Assembly (NCBI RefSeq): GCF_007741495.1
Contig: NZ_CP036262.1
Span: 5,394,001-5,458,000, forward strand
Direction of reading: 5' to 3'
Source: Roseimaritima multifibrata
GTDB taxonomy: Bacteria > Planctomycetota > Planctomycetia > Pirellulales > Pirellulaceae
DNA length: 64,000 nt
The notes beneath the pieces were generated by a model that was not told where the DNA came from, searched no databases, and saw nothing but the letters and a program-made list of their open reading frames with translations. Of this stretch, positions 53,819 through 63,154 are shown one piece after another (position 1 is the first letter of the stretch; every line of letters begins with the position of its first letter). The translations under genes were made by a program, and so were the position numbers.

Positions 53819-54555
53819 TCCGCCTCCACGCATGGTTTCGCGTCGGGAATGAAACGGTAACCGGCGTCTCGGATGGTTAGCAGATGGATCGGTTCCGCGG
53901 GATTTTCTTCGATTGCTTTGCGTAGCCTGGCGATAAACTGATCGACGGCTCGGGTTTGCAACTTCCCGGTGATTTCCCAGACTTCGCGGAGCAATTCTTG
54001 GCGACTGATCACCCGATTCGGATTGCCCACAAAGTAATGCAACAACCGCAATTCTTTGGGGGTCATTTTAAGAGGGCTTCCCGCTTTGGTCACTTCGTGA
54101 GTTTCAAAGTCGACAGTGATCGCACCGAATCCTGCCTTCTTAATCGGAACCTGCCGCATCGGCTCTTCGACCGCTTCGGCAGGTCGCGCATTACTCAGCA
54201 AGTTTTTAACCCGGCTTAGCAATTCGGCCAATTCGAATGGTTTGGCCAAATACTGATTCGCTCCCACATCAAACCCTCGCGACCGATCTTCTGCCAAGGT
54301 CCTTGCCGACAGCATCAAAACGGGGACCATCGAACCGGTTTCTCGAATCGTTTCACAAACCGCATACCCACTCATTCCAGGCAGCATTAAATCCAGCACC
54401 ACCAAATCGACCGCGTCCCCGGTTTTCCCCACCACTCGCAGCGCGGTAGGACCGTCTTCGACTAACGTGACGCGGTAACCTTCGGCTTCAAGGTTGTATT
54501 TAATCCCAACCCCTAGGTGTTGTTCGTCTTCCACAACAAGAATGTGATGTCGCAT
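53797..54555 (-). CDS. OmpR-family response regulator
   Basis: 252 aa. Receiver domain HILVVEDEQHLGVGIKYNLEAEGY with the acidic pair in VEDE, the phospho-acceptor Asp in VVLDLMLPGMSG (~residue 57), the Thr/Ser at MLSAR and the Lys at YLAKPFE. The winged-helix Trans_reg_C domain (FGAITVDFETHEVTKAGSPLKMTPKELRLLHYF ... REVWEITGKLQTRAVDQFIARLRKAIEENPAEPIHLLTIRDAGYRFI) is complete. The last ~11 residues (VEAESGGVEE) are encoded by degenerate array sequence and the TGA stop comes from a GGAGTGA unit. The partner kinase lies just upstream. Confidence 0.95.
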   Translation of the reverse strand: MRHHILVVEDEQHLGVGIKYNLEAEGYRVTLVEDGPTALRVVGKTGDAVDLVVLDLMLPGMSGYAVCETIRETGSMVPVLMLSARTLAEDRSRGFDVGANQYLAKPFELAELLSRVKNLLSNARPAEAVEEPMRQVPIKKAGFGAITVDFETHEVTKAGSPLKMTPKELRLLHYFVGNPNRVISRQELLREVWEITGKLQTRAVDQFIARLRKAIEENPAEPIHLLTIRDAGYRFIPDAKPCVEAESGGVEE

Positions 54556-54576
54556 CGTTTGCTCTTTCTCTATCTA

Positions 54577-55533
54577 TCAATCATCGCGTTCATTATCGGA
54601 CACCGTCGCGGGAGTCAGCGACGTGACAACTCCTGGCAGAACCACTTCAAATTCGGTTCCCGACGAATCCTTTCGCCCATGAACCCGCACGGCGCCACCC
54701 AGTTTACGAACAATGTTTCGCACCAAGTAAAGCCCCAAACCTGTCCCTTGCCGTGAGCGTTCCAGCTCGCTGCCCAGTCGCACAAATCGTCCAAAGACTT
54801 TGCGGCGTTGATTGACGGGAATCCCTTTCCCATTGTCGATGACTCGCACCTCGACCAAATCGGGATCGACGGTTCTCGCCGTCACGATCACTTCGGGCGG
54901 GACGCCACCATATTTAAACGCGTTGTCCAACAGGTTGCGAAACACGATTTCCAACTGAATCTGTTTCGTCAACATCGGAATCGGTGGGACCTCTAGGCGG
55001 ACGGTTTCCGGAGGCAGATGGTAGCGAATGCAGGCGACCTCTGCACAACGCTGCAACAAGTCTTCCAGCTGAAATTCCTCCTCTTCGTTGCTTAGGCTGC
55101 CCTTTTCGATCCGTCCGGTATCAAGCAGATGATTGATCAACTGATCCAATCTCTCCACATCGGCCAGCATGAAGCGATGAAAGTCCTGCCGCTGTTTTTC
55201 GTCGACGTCGCGAAGCGTCAACGTCTGCAAATACAATTTCAGAGAAGCAATCGGACTCTTCAGTTCATGGGTCACGCTATCGATGAAATTGGACTGCCGG
55301 CGATTCAAATTAATGGCTTTCACCGACAGCGTCAGGTAGGTGATCACTCCCCCAAGAACGCAGATCAGCAACACGGTACCGACGGCCAGCAACGCCCAGA
55401 AAACAGCAGCCGGAGTCTCTTTGCGAGCCGCAAAGATCGTGACGAAGATCCAGCCAATGGTCAGCAGGACCACCAGCACGATCATCGCCACGCCCAGCGT
55501 AATGGGCAATTTCAACGATCGGCGCTCGAACAT
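54577..55533 (-). CDS. Membrane sensor histidine kinase
   Basis: 318 aa. Two closely spaced helices (residues ~9-33 ITLGVAMIVLVVLLTIGWIF and ~42-70 VFWALLAVGTVLLICVLGGV) leave almost no periplasmic sensor, so sensing is probably within the membrane or cytoplasm. DHp box FIDSVTHELKSPIASLKLYLQ with the His, then N box EIVFRNLLDNAFKYG, G1 VEVRVIDNGKGIP and G2 SRQGTGLGLYLVRNIVRKLGG. The first gene of the pair, 21 bp before the response regulator. A classic two-component system; the stimulus is unknown. Confidence 0.95.
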   Translation of the reverse strand: MFERRSLKLPITLGVAMIVLVVLLTIGWIFVTIFAARKETPAAVFWALLAVGTVLLICVLGGVITYLTLSVKAINLNRRQSNFIDSVTHELKSPIASLKLYLQTLTLRDVDEKQRQDFHRFMLADVERLDQLINHLLDTGRIEKGSLSNEEEEFQLEDLLQRCAEVACIRYHLPPETVRLEVPPIPMLTKQIQLEIVFRNLLDNAFKYGGVPPEVIVTARTVDPDLVEVRVIDNGKGIPVNQRRKVFGRFVRLGSELERSRQGTGLGLYLVRNIVRKLGGAVRVHGRKDSSGTEFEVVLPGVVTSLTPATVSDNERDD

Positions 55534-55867
55534 TGCGACTCCCTAGATCCAACAAGAAAACAACAGAACGCCACCAGCCAACACCACCCGAAAGGGCACA
55601 GCCAACCCACCCACGAGAGCCTCGTCCAAACTTGACGGTGCCTGCGACAAACCGCAATCGGTTTGGCAATCCGTGGCCCCATTCACGACATCACTGATTT
55701 CTGGGCAGTCAATTCCTATTTTATTGCAAATTGCCCGTGACGCTGAGAGTGGTGGAGTGATAAAATCGCTAGCTTGCTTAGCTGGCATTAGCACAACCGC
55801 AGCCTGGCAGGTTGGTAATTAGTAAACGCCAGCGTAACACAGGCGAGTCGACGAGGAAGGTGGAGAG
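55534..55867. promoter_or_regulatory. Divergent intergenic region
   Basis: About 335 bp between the divergently transcribed histidine kinase and the 149-aa protein. Presumably carries both promoters; I see no confident box, repeat or RNA. Confidence 0.4.
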
Positions 55868-56317
55868 ATGGGACAGGAAACAAGCACGCAACGATTCAGT
55901 AAACGAACACTCCGCCAGGTAAGCCTTGATTCCGTTCGTGCGCTGACCGGAGCATTTTACTGCCCTGATCGCTCAACCGTCGAGTCCTTTCACTGCATCG
56001 ATTTCCAGCCGGAAACAGAAACGTCCTTTGGCCGGCAGTTGTGGTACTTCGATGCGATTGCCACGAACGAACACAACCGGGAACTGGTCGTCTACGGATT
56101 CCTGGAGTACAGCGAAGAATTTGGATCGATGGAAATCGTGCAAGACGGGGTATTCGAATCGATCGCGCAACGTGCACGATTTGAAACCGTCTATCACACG
56201 GCAACGCTTAAACCAACCTGGCGGCACCCCTCGCACCGCTGGCTATTCATCGGCATGACCCTAGTCGGATCGATCTGGCTAGCTTCACTCTTATTAAACA
56301 AGCTACTCGCTTCGTAG
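55868..56317 (+). CDS. Hypothetical C-terminally anchored protein, 149 aa
   Basis: The ATG is preceded by GGTGGAGAG. The soluble part (~1-120) mixes strands and helices without a recognised fold (WYFDAIATNEHNRELVVYGFLEYSEEFGSMEIVQDGVFE). Residues ~124-145 (WLFIGMTLVGSIWLASLLLN) are one membrane helix followed by a short tail, so it is probably a tail-anchored inner membrane protein. Single gene between divergent neighbours. No function suggested by the sequence. Confidence 0.72.
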   Translation: MGQETSTQRFSKRTLRQVSLDSVRALTGAFYCPDRSTVESFHCIDFQPETETSFGRQLWYFDAIATNEHNRELVVYGFLEYSEEFGSMEIVQDGVFESIAQRARFETVYHTATLKPTWRHPSHRWLFIGMTLVGSIWLASLLLNKLLAS

Positions 56318-56693
56318 CCCCCGCGGTCACCACCGCTGCACAGGGCGATACGGTACACTGTCCCTGGTTCGTCTTTCGTCCCTAACCGGGATCGGATAGC
56401 AGCGATTTAAGATTTCCTAGAATCCGATACCTTGCGAGTGATTCCTAGGAAGTTCAGGCGAACCGGACAGCAACTTGGTTCGAAGGGGTGGCTGGGAAAA
56501 AAGCCCGAGCCGTTTTTTTGGGCGATTGCAAAGAAACCTAGACCAGGCACGAACCCCAATTGCACGCCCCCTATCGCACGGATGGTAGTTCGCACCCTCA
56601 CGTTCTTTTCTCATTTCCGATTCGTCGGTTAGCCGACGGCTTTCCTTTCAACGAAGGCCTGGGCTAGCTTCCTCCCCAAACAATTGAACGGTT
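56318..56693. other. Intergenic stretch before the ABC transporter
   Basis: About 375 bp. Opposed short frames at 56407-56632 lack ribosome sites and I reject them. It presumably holds the promoter of the ABC operon; no box assigned. A run of seven T lies at about 56513. Confidence 0.4.
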
Positions 56694-57698
56694 ATGTCAG
56701 CCTCGGCCGATGATCCCATAATAGAGATCCAAGACCTGCGAAAGACCTATCGCTCGGGCCTTTTGGGAGGCAATCGACTGGAAGCCCTACAGGGAGTCTC
56801 CCTTGATGTCCGTCCTGGCGAAGTCTTTGGCCTGCTGGGGCCGAACGGTGCCGGTAAAACGACACTGATTAAAACCTTGCTGGGAATCGTCCGAAAAACG
56901 TCGGGGCAAGCAACTTTGTTCGGAGCCCCCGTGGGGACAAGTCGCTCGCGATATCGAATTGGGTATTTACCCGAAAACCTACGTGTTGAAAAACACCACA
57001 CGGCTCGTTCCGCACTGCAACTTTATGGTCGCCTAAGCGGGCTATCGAATTCGGTTGTCCAGCAGCGGACCGACCCTCTCCTAGAAAAAGTAGGACTGCA
57101 AGGTCGTGACCGCGAAACGGTCCGTCGCTTCAGCAAAGGGATGTATCAACGCCTCGGTTTGGCTCAGGCCCTGCTGCATGACCCGGACCTTCTCATTCTA
57201 GATGAACCGACCGACGGGCTGGATCCTGTGGGTCGTTCTGAAATGCGCAACCTGCTGCGTCAGTTGCGTGACGAGGGGAAAACGATTTTCCTGAACAGCC
57301 ATATCCTTCAAGAAGTCGAAGCGGTTTGCGACCGGGTAGCGGTCATGGCAAAAGGAACGCTCCGCGGAGTCGGATCGATCGCGGAACTAACCGCCAACCG
57401 TGAATTCATTGAATACCAGGTTCATGTCGCAGGCCCGGTCGACGCGACGTTAGCAGCCATCCCCGATTCGCTCCGCAAGAACGCTTCGGCGGTACCGCTA
57501 TTGCTCCAAGATGGCAGCGATGGCTGCGAATTGAAATTGAATTGTGATATCGAAGCTGCCGGGGCAGGGGACTTAGACGCTGCGGTCGATGGGCTTCGCA
57601 AGCATGGCCTGTCGATTCGCCATGTTCAGCGAGCCAAGCAGTCCCTGGAATCCGCGTTTTTTGCTTTGGTTGATGACACCTCTGAGGAAGTTCGTTGA
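56694..57698 (+). CDS. ABC transporter ATP-binding protein
   Basis: 334 aa. ABC ATPase: Walker A GLLGPNGAGKTTLIKTLLG, Q-loop region ATLFGAPVG...GYLPENLRV, signature RRFSKGMYQRLGLAQALLHD (family usual LSGGQ is replaced by FSKGM, as common in ABC-2 exporters), Walker B LLILDEPTDGLDPVGR and H-loop LNSHILQEVEAVCDRVAVM. A C-terminal extension (~225-334) follows, typical for CcmA/NatA-type subunits. It overlaps the permease gene by 4 bp. Energises export of an unknown substrate. Confidence 0.95.
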   Translation: MSASADDPIIEIQDLRKTYRSGLLGGNRLEALQGVSLDVRPGEVFGLLGPNGAGKTTLIKTLLGIVRKTSGQATLFGAPVGTSRSRYRIGYLPENLRVEKHHTARSALQLYGRLSGLSNSVVQQRTDPLLEKVGLQGRDRETVRRFSKGMYQRLGLAQALLHDPDLLILDEPTDGLDPVGRSEMRNLLRQLRDEGKTIFLNSHILQEVEAVCDRVAVMAKGTLRGVGSIAELTANREFIEYQVHVAGPVDATLAAIPDSLRKNASAVPLLLQDGSDGCELKLNCDIEAAGAGDLDAAVDGLRKHGLSIRHVQRAKQSLESAFFALVDDTSEEVR

Positions 57699-60016
57699 TG
57701 GGCCCTTATCTTTCAGTAATCGCCGATTCGTTCCGAGCGGCATCTTCCTCGCGGATCCTTTGGATTGCCCTCTTTTGTGTAGGGATATTCTTGGTCGCGT
57801 TAGCGCCCCTTGGATATCGTGAAAATACGGTCGCCACAATCGGACCTTCGGAAATTGTCCGCGCCGATCGCTTGCTTCAGCGTCTGACCGACGGCCAACA
57901 GGAATCTCCTTCGCCGGAAAGCAGTATCGCCACTGCGCTCTCGCCCGAATTCAAAGCACGCCTTCAACAAGCAGCGGACACCGAATCCGCTCCCATTCGT
58001 GAAGAAGACATCGCCGAGGAACTAAACCAACTAATCGATGCTGAAACCGATCCCTGGTTCGATGAAGAAATCTGGCAAGAAACGACGCAGTTAAAAGAAC
58101 TGCGCGACCTCAACGCCGAATCGACGTCGGACTTAACCGAAGCCCTGAAACGCCGCCGCTCCCGATTAAGACTTGAAGCAGGGCTGCGCGGTGAAATCCG
58201 TCCACGTCCCGAAAAAACGATTTCGATCGTCTATGCGATCTGGGAAACGCCCATCGAATGGCCACTCCCTAAAGCACTCTTTCATCAGGTCCTGGTCGGG
58301 TCAATTCTCCCGGTCACGATCAATGGGTTACTGGGATTCGTGGGGATCATCTTAGGAATCTTGGTGACCGCTCCAATGCTTCCGGAAATGTTACAACCGG
58401 GATCCCTACACCTCTTGCTAAGCAAACCCATTTCGCGGCCGCTGCTGTACCTTTCAAAGTTTGTCGGTGGCTGTGCATTCATGTTCCTTTGTGTCGGCCC
58501 TTTACTGTCAGGAGTCTGGCTTATCCTGGGCTGGCGATTTGACCTTTGGCTACCGGGATTGTTTTACTGCATCCCCGTCTACATGCTGTTGTTCATGGTC
58601 TACTACAGCGTTTCTTGCTTGGTGGCCCTCCAATGGAAATCGGCCATCGCCGCCGCGTTGCTTTCGATCGGGTTCTGGGTTGCCTGCGGGGCATTGGGTT
58701 TGGTCGGCGTCGCAATGGAAGCCGCCGTTTCGGAGCCTGCGAAAATTGAAAAGGTCGCGTACTTTTCCGATGACGACCGGGACCTTCTCATTTCAACAAC
58801 CAAACCAGGCCTTATCCGCTCCTGGCAATCGTCCACCGCCCAGTGGCAAGACCTTCCACTGGAACGTTACCGCGGCGAATTTGTCTACATTTTGGGACCG
58901 ATTCCGATCGGCCCCGATCACTATGCATTGGCTCGCAAGTCCGCGACGCCGATGGGTCTCAGCGGTAAAGGGGATTTAACGATCCTGGACATCAGCAACC
59001 CGGAATTGCCCAAAGCCAGACGCAGCATTGTGCTGCCGCATGGCACGACAGAGATCTTCGCAACCACCGACAACGGCATGATCGCCGCAGGGCCTGAAGG
59101 GCTTTACTTCGCGACAGCCGCAGCGGTCTTGGATACCCCCACCAAACCACCGACAGGGGGTGGATTCATGGGGCAATTGTCCAACCTACTTACTCCCAAC
59201 GATGAAACCTTTCGGTCCATCCTGCCACGCAACGTTTACCTCCGCTCGCCGATGGCAGCCCAAATGCTGGAGGACGATCAGATGCTCGTATACTCCGCTG
59301 GAATCCTGTTCAGACTGGTGCGTGAATCCTCGGACGAACAACCGGATCAGTGGACCGTTGCTGCCAAACGAAACGTCGAAGGGAATGCTTCCAGCGATAC
59401 CAAGATCGCGGTAAACCAATCTCAAGTTGCGCTCTACCGCAGTGATGAACCGATTCGTTTTTACGATCGCTCGGACCTTCAATTAGCCGCCGAACTGGAA
59501 CTGCCCAGCAAAGAGAAATTGCACTCCATCACAGGCAACCCACAGGCCGGCACATTCCTCATCCTGCAATCCGACCAAACGCCACTGCAAATAAAGGGTG
59601 GGGCAGAACCCTCTTTTGTGTCGCTCCCGAAAAACATGGTCGACGATTCGATCGAATACTTGCAGTATGACGCCGCAGGGAACCTGTTGGTTGCCTACGA
59701 CATCGATAGCCTACAGATCCTGCCACCCGACGGCGGAGCGGTCGAAGACCTTCGCCCCAATTTATCGAATTGGCGCCGTGCCAATCGATACCTCGTTCAA
59801 CCGGCTCGGTACTTGATCCCACAGACGGGAGAATTACGAGCCGAAACGATCCGAGCCGCATTGCAGGGCGATACAACGCAAACGCTGGGTGAAGGCTTGT
59901 TTGCGGAAAAGACCAGCCAAAGACTGGACGTCCAGCGTCCAGTCTTCACCTGCCTAGGATTTACCGCACTGATGCTGCTGATCGGCTGCATCAAGTTTGC
60001 GCGGCAAGACTATTAA
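57695..60016 (+). CDS. ABC-2-type permease with large propeller-like insert
   Basis: 773 aa. A first helix (~17-38, RILWIALFCVGIFLVALAPLG) is followed by an outer domain of ~150 residues rich in Glu and Gln, then a cluster of about five helices (~195-345) of the ABC-2 permease. Residues ~350-740 form a large extracytoplasmic region with propeller-like blades (DLLISTTKPGLIRSWQSSTAQWQDL; GDLTILDISNPELPKARRSIVL; EPIRFYDRSDLQLAAELELPSKEKLHSI) and the final helix (~748-768, FTCLGFTALMLLIGCIKFA) closes it. The 4-bp overlap with the ATPase indicates a pair. Its 3' end overlaps the SulP gene tail-to-tail by 26 bp. Confidence 0.88.
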   Translation: MMGPYLSVIADSFRAASSSRILWIALFCVGIFLVALAPLGYRENTVATIGPSEIVRADRLLQRLTDGQQESPSPESSIATALSPEFKARLQQAADTESAPIREEDIAEELNQLIDAETDPWFDEEIWQETTQLKELRDLNAESTSDLTEALKRRRSRLRLEAGLRGEIRPRPEKTISIVYAIWETPIEWPLPKALFHQVLVGSILPVTINGLLGFVGIILGILVTAPMLPEMLQPGSLHLLLSKPISRPLLYLSKFVGGCAFMFLCVGPLLSGVWLILGWRFDLWLPGLFYCIPVYMLLFMVYYSVSCLVALQWKSAIAAALLSIGFWVACGALGLVGVAMEAAVSEPAKIEKVAYFSDDDRDLLISTTKPGLIRSWQSSTAQWQDLPLERYRGEFVYILGPIPIGPDHYALARKSATPMGLSGKGDLTILDISNPELPKARRSIVLPHGTTEIFATTDNGMIAAGPEGLYFATAAAVLDTPTKPPTGGGFMGQLSNLLTPNDETFRSILPRNVYLRSPMAAQMLEDDQMLVYSAGILFRLVRESSDEQPDQWTVAAKRNVEGNASSDTKIAVNQSQVALYRSDEPIRFYDRSDLQLAAELELPSKEKLHSITGNPQAGTFLILQSDQTPLQIKGGAEPSFVSLPKNMVDDSIEYLQYDAAGNLLVAYDIDSLQILPPDGGAVEDLRPNLSNWRRANRYLVQPARYLIPQTGELRAETIRAALQGDTTQTLGEGLFAEKTSQRLDVQRPVFTCLGFTALMLLIGCIKFARQDY

Positions 60017-62282
60017 GAGGATAGAATTCAATCCTACCAGTGTTCACGTCGTATAAGGCTCCGGCCACAACGACGCGTCCCTCCTCAACGCCGCGACGAA
60101 TCACTTCGCTCCGCTCGATAATCTGTTCGACGGTGCGGAGAACATTCTTCTTTGCGATGCTGTCGACGTAGTCTTCGCTTGGTTCTTCCTTGGACTGCTT
60201 CAATACCTGTAGCTCACTTGGATCTATCGAAGCGATGATCTCATCAACGATCACCGGCAGATGAGCACACCCGGTCGCCTCTTTAGCATCCTGCCCCGAT
60301 GCGAGCAGACCTACCGAAGAGGTCACCGCACCACAACGCGTATGTCCCATCACCAATACCAACTTGACTCCGGCCACTCCAACACCGTATTCGATGCTTC
60401 CCAGGGTGTAGGAACCAATCACATTGCCCGCGACGCGAACACTGAAAATATCTCCCACGCCAAGGTCAAAGACAAGTTCTGCGGGGACTCGAGAATCGAT
60501 GCAGCTAAGGACCGCAGCAATCGGATTTTGCCCCTTTGCGGTCGCATGGATTTGACGCCCAAAGTCGCGGTTCAGACGCTGCCCTGTCACGAATCGGCGG
60601 TTCCCTTCTTTTAGCATTTCCAGAACCTGCTCTGCCGACGCTTTGTCCTGTAGTTCACGCGTCGAATAATCGGCAAACTGAATCTCATCCTGAAGCCCAT
60701 AACGGGCACGGAAACCACGCAGGCTGACACGGACGCCACGAGCTGGCGCCACGTTGCCCTTAAAGTCACGGATCATTCCCAACACATCGGGATCGATGTA
60801 ATCGGTATCCGAAGCATCGATCAAGATGTGTGTGTCACGCGGAGCCTGCTGAAAGATTCGGTCCAACGCAGCACGATTCAAGAAACTAACTTGATTGGCC
60901 AATTCAACATGCAGCACGTCTCCGCCCAATCGCGACTCGACCACACGACGGATCGGACGTCTTAGATTGCTATTCAAAATGAACAACAGGCTGACCCCCA
61001 ATCCAATCAGAATTCCAATCAACAGGTCGGTAGCGACAATCGCGACCAAAGTGACGATGAACGGTATGAACTGGTAACGTCCCTCGTTCCACATTTTTTT
61101 GAACAGGGCGGGGCTGGCCAATTTAAAACCGGTTACCAACAGGATCGCAGCCAAGGCTGCCAACGGAATTCGATTCAGCAACCCGGGCAATAGAACCACG
61201 CTCCCCAACAGCAAACCGCCATGGAAGATCGCTGAAAGCTTCGAATTACCACCAGCATTCACGTTCACCGAACCGCGAACAATCACCGAAGTGATCGGAA
61301 GTCCACCGATGAATCCCGAAACCATATTCCCCACCCCTTGAGCGACCAATTCGCGACTAGGAGGAGAATTGCGATGTTTGGGGTCGATCTTGTCGACCGC
61401 TTCCAAGTTCAAAAGCGTTTCCAATGAAGCGACAATCGCGATCGTGACGCCCCCTAAGTAGACCGCAGGATTGGCAAGCAGGGCGAAGTCAGGAAAGACA
61501 AAAAACCCTTTGAATTCTGCGAAACTGGAGGCGATCGGCAACTGCACCAAATGCTCGTTTGCGGCAACCCAGGACTCACTCCTCGTCTTAAATAATTCGT
61601 TCAGCACGATACCCAGGACAACGGCGACCAACGGGCCAGGCACCTGAGTCTTTTTCAGCAACGGAATTTTCTCCCACAGAACCAAAACGGCAATGCAGGC
61701 AAACCCGATGACCATCACTCCCTCGTGGATATCCCCCACAAGCGAATAGAAAACACTGCTAAACGTATTTTCGCCGTCTGTCTGCCAGAACGACATTTCG
61801 CCTTCGGGATCCGAATCATGCCCGAACAAGTGAGGAATCTGCTTCAAAATCAGCAGGACACCAATCGCGGCCAACAGTCCCCGAATCACACTGGACGGGA
61901 AGAACGCCGACAGGGCCCCCGCTTTGGCGACTCCCAAAGCAACTTGCAGCAGACCGCCGATCACGACCGCTAACAAGAACCCTTCAAAGCCAAGAGAACT
62001 AATCTGGGCCGCTACGATGGCCACCAAACCGGCGGCCGGTCCGCTAACACTGGTACTCGATCCGCTCAACACGCCAACCACAATACCGCCGACAATCCCT
62101 GCGATCAGCCCCGACATCGGATCGGCACCCGATGCCAATGCGATTCCTAAGCAAAGCGGCAGGGCGACCAGTGCCACAACCACCCCGGCAATGAGGTCTT
62201 TTCCTAGATTGGCTGGTTTGAGCATTGACTGGAGCGAATCCTCTGCAACCGCGGAGGTCTCACCTGGAGTTTCATTCGTCAT
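59991..62282 (-). CDS. SulP anion transporter fused to beta-carbonic anhydrase
   Basis: 763 aa. SulP membrane part ~20-440: LGKDLIAGVVVALVALPLCLGIALASGADPMSGLIAGIVGGIVVGVLSGSSTSVSGPAAGL, PITSVIVRGSVNVNAGGNSKLSAIFHGG; a STAS-like segment ~450-535 (VLHVELANQVSFLNRAALDRIF ... HILIDASDTDYIDPDVLGMIRDFK). A complete beta-carbonic anhydrase ~545-755: AVLSCIDSRVPAELVFDLGVGDIFSVRVAGNVIG (zinc Cys ~594, Asp, Arg) and GHTRCGAV (His and Cys ~645). It probably takes up bicarbonate, or exchanges it for another anion, coupled to CO2/HCO3- conversion at the cytoplasmic face. Confidence 0.95.
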   Translation of the reverse strand: MTNETPGETSAVAEDSLQSMLKPANLGKDLIAGVVVALVALPLCLGIALASGADPMSGLIAGIVGGIVVGVLSGSSTSVSGPAAGLVAIVAAQISSLGFEGFLLAVVIGGLLQVALGVAKAGALSAFFPSSVIRGLLAAIGVLLILKQIPHLFGHDSDPEGEMSFWQTDGENTFSSVFYSLVGDIHEGVMVIGFACIAVLVLWEKIPLLKKTQVPGPLVAVVLGIVLNELFKTRSESWVAANEHLVQLPIASSFAEFKGFFVFPDFALLANPAVYLGGVTIAIVASLETLLNLEAVDKIDPKHRNSPPSRELVAQGVGNMVSGFIGGLPITSVIVRGSVNVNAGGNSKLSAIFHGGLLLGSVVLLPGLLNRIPLAALAAILLVTGFKLASPALFKKMWNEGRYQFIPFIVTLVAIVATDLLIGILIGLGVSLLFILNSNLRRPIRRVVESRLGGDVLHVELANQVSFLNRAALDRIFQQAPRDTHILIDASDTDYIDPDVLGMIRDFKGNVAPARGVRVSLRGFRARYGLQDEIQFADYSTRELQDKASAEQVLEMLKEGNRRFVTGQRLNRDFGRQIHATAKGQNPIAAVLSCIDSRVPAELVFDLGVGDIFSVRVAGNVIGSYTLGSIEYGVGVAGVKLVLVMGHTRCGAVTSSVGLLASGQDAKEATGCAHLPVIVDEIIASIDPSELQVLKQSKEEPSEDYVDSIAKKNVLRTVEQIIERSEVIRRGVEEGRVVVAGALYDVNTGRIEFYPLNSLAAQT

Positions 62283-62651
62283 CGATTTATCGCTTTCTAA
62301 GTTGCAGAGTCGTTAAGCTGCATTCGCACGTGCTGGTAGTAAAAAATCCTCTTCATTACGCTGCAAGCACTCCGCATCCTGGGCGTCGTTTCAAAGTTCT
62401 TCCGCGGTCGATGGACCGGATAACGGTCTATCCGAGGGAAAACGTCTATCAATAGATTAGCGATTCGTGAAACGGCAGACCGTTCCCGTTGGCAACCAGC
62501 AAAGACAACATGCGGGTTACCCTAAATCCTACCACTCTATGTGCAGACGATTCCTGCCATGAACCTAAAACTTCAAATGAACGCTACGGTTTTGAACCGC
62601 AGGTCTTCGACAGCCGAATTCAAGAGGCGAATTGCCTTCCCTACCAATCCG
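62283..62651. other. Intergenic stretch, no supported feature
   Basis: About 370 bp upstream of the SulP-carbonic anhydrase gene. Probably contains that gene's promoter; no boxes, repeats or RNA recognised. Confidence 0.4.
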
Positions 62652-62966
62652 CTAGCAGCGCAGCGGGGCTCGGATTCCATTAGCAAGACGATGCCCAGTA
62701 AAAGGGCGTTGAAGCGGTAGAAAGAAAGACCCATGCCGCTTTGCAGCCTGGGTCCAAACCACTTCCCAAGGACGAATTTCCGCAACATGACAACGTCGAA
62801 CTTGCTCTTCTTCGATCAACGAAGGCCGCTCGTGAATGTCTTCCGCAAGCGTCGTCTGAGTTCCTGAGGCCATCGTCAGCACGGGCGCAGGTACGAAGAA
62901 CACGCCGCAAGGAACTGCGAACGCGAACATCATCAGGAGAAAGGATCGACGAATCCCAGCGAACAT
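62652..62966 (-). CDS. Possible small secreted protein, 104 aa
   Basis: The N-terminus (MFAGIRRSFLLMMFAFAVPCGVFFVPAPVLTMASG) has the shape of a signal peptide or single anchor, followed by HERPSLIEEEQVRRCHVAEIRPWEVVWTQAAKRHGSFFLPLQRPF. No clear ribosome site precedes the ATG and no family is recognised. It stands alone between the SulP fusion and the last gene. I list it for the signal-like N-terminus only. Confidence 0.35.
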   Translation of the reverse strand: MFAGIRRSFLLMMFAFAVPCGVFFVPAPVLTMASGTQTTLAEDIHERPSLIEEEQVRRCHVAEIRPWEVVWTQAAKRHGSFFLPLQRPFTGHRLANGIRAPLRC

Positions 62967-63154
62967 TAGCGGCTAAATTAGGGTCACGAAATCGTTACAG
63001 ATAACCTGTACGATAGAAAACTAATCGTATTCGTCAACTAGAAAACTTGAGCAAATTCAAAGACTGCGGATTCTGTCTCAGCCGCTTCCTACCCTCTGTC
63101 CCAGGCGATGAACGCAGAAAATCGCGGCCAAGCGATCCGAATCCATCGTTTCCC

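Noticed and set aside
53537-53880. Open frames reading SFTPSLLHSF or SPCLHVSM repeats
   Set aside because: They are translations of the octamer array in all three frames; an 8-bp period keeps every frame open. No ribosome site or natural composition.
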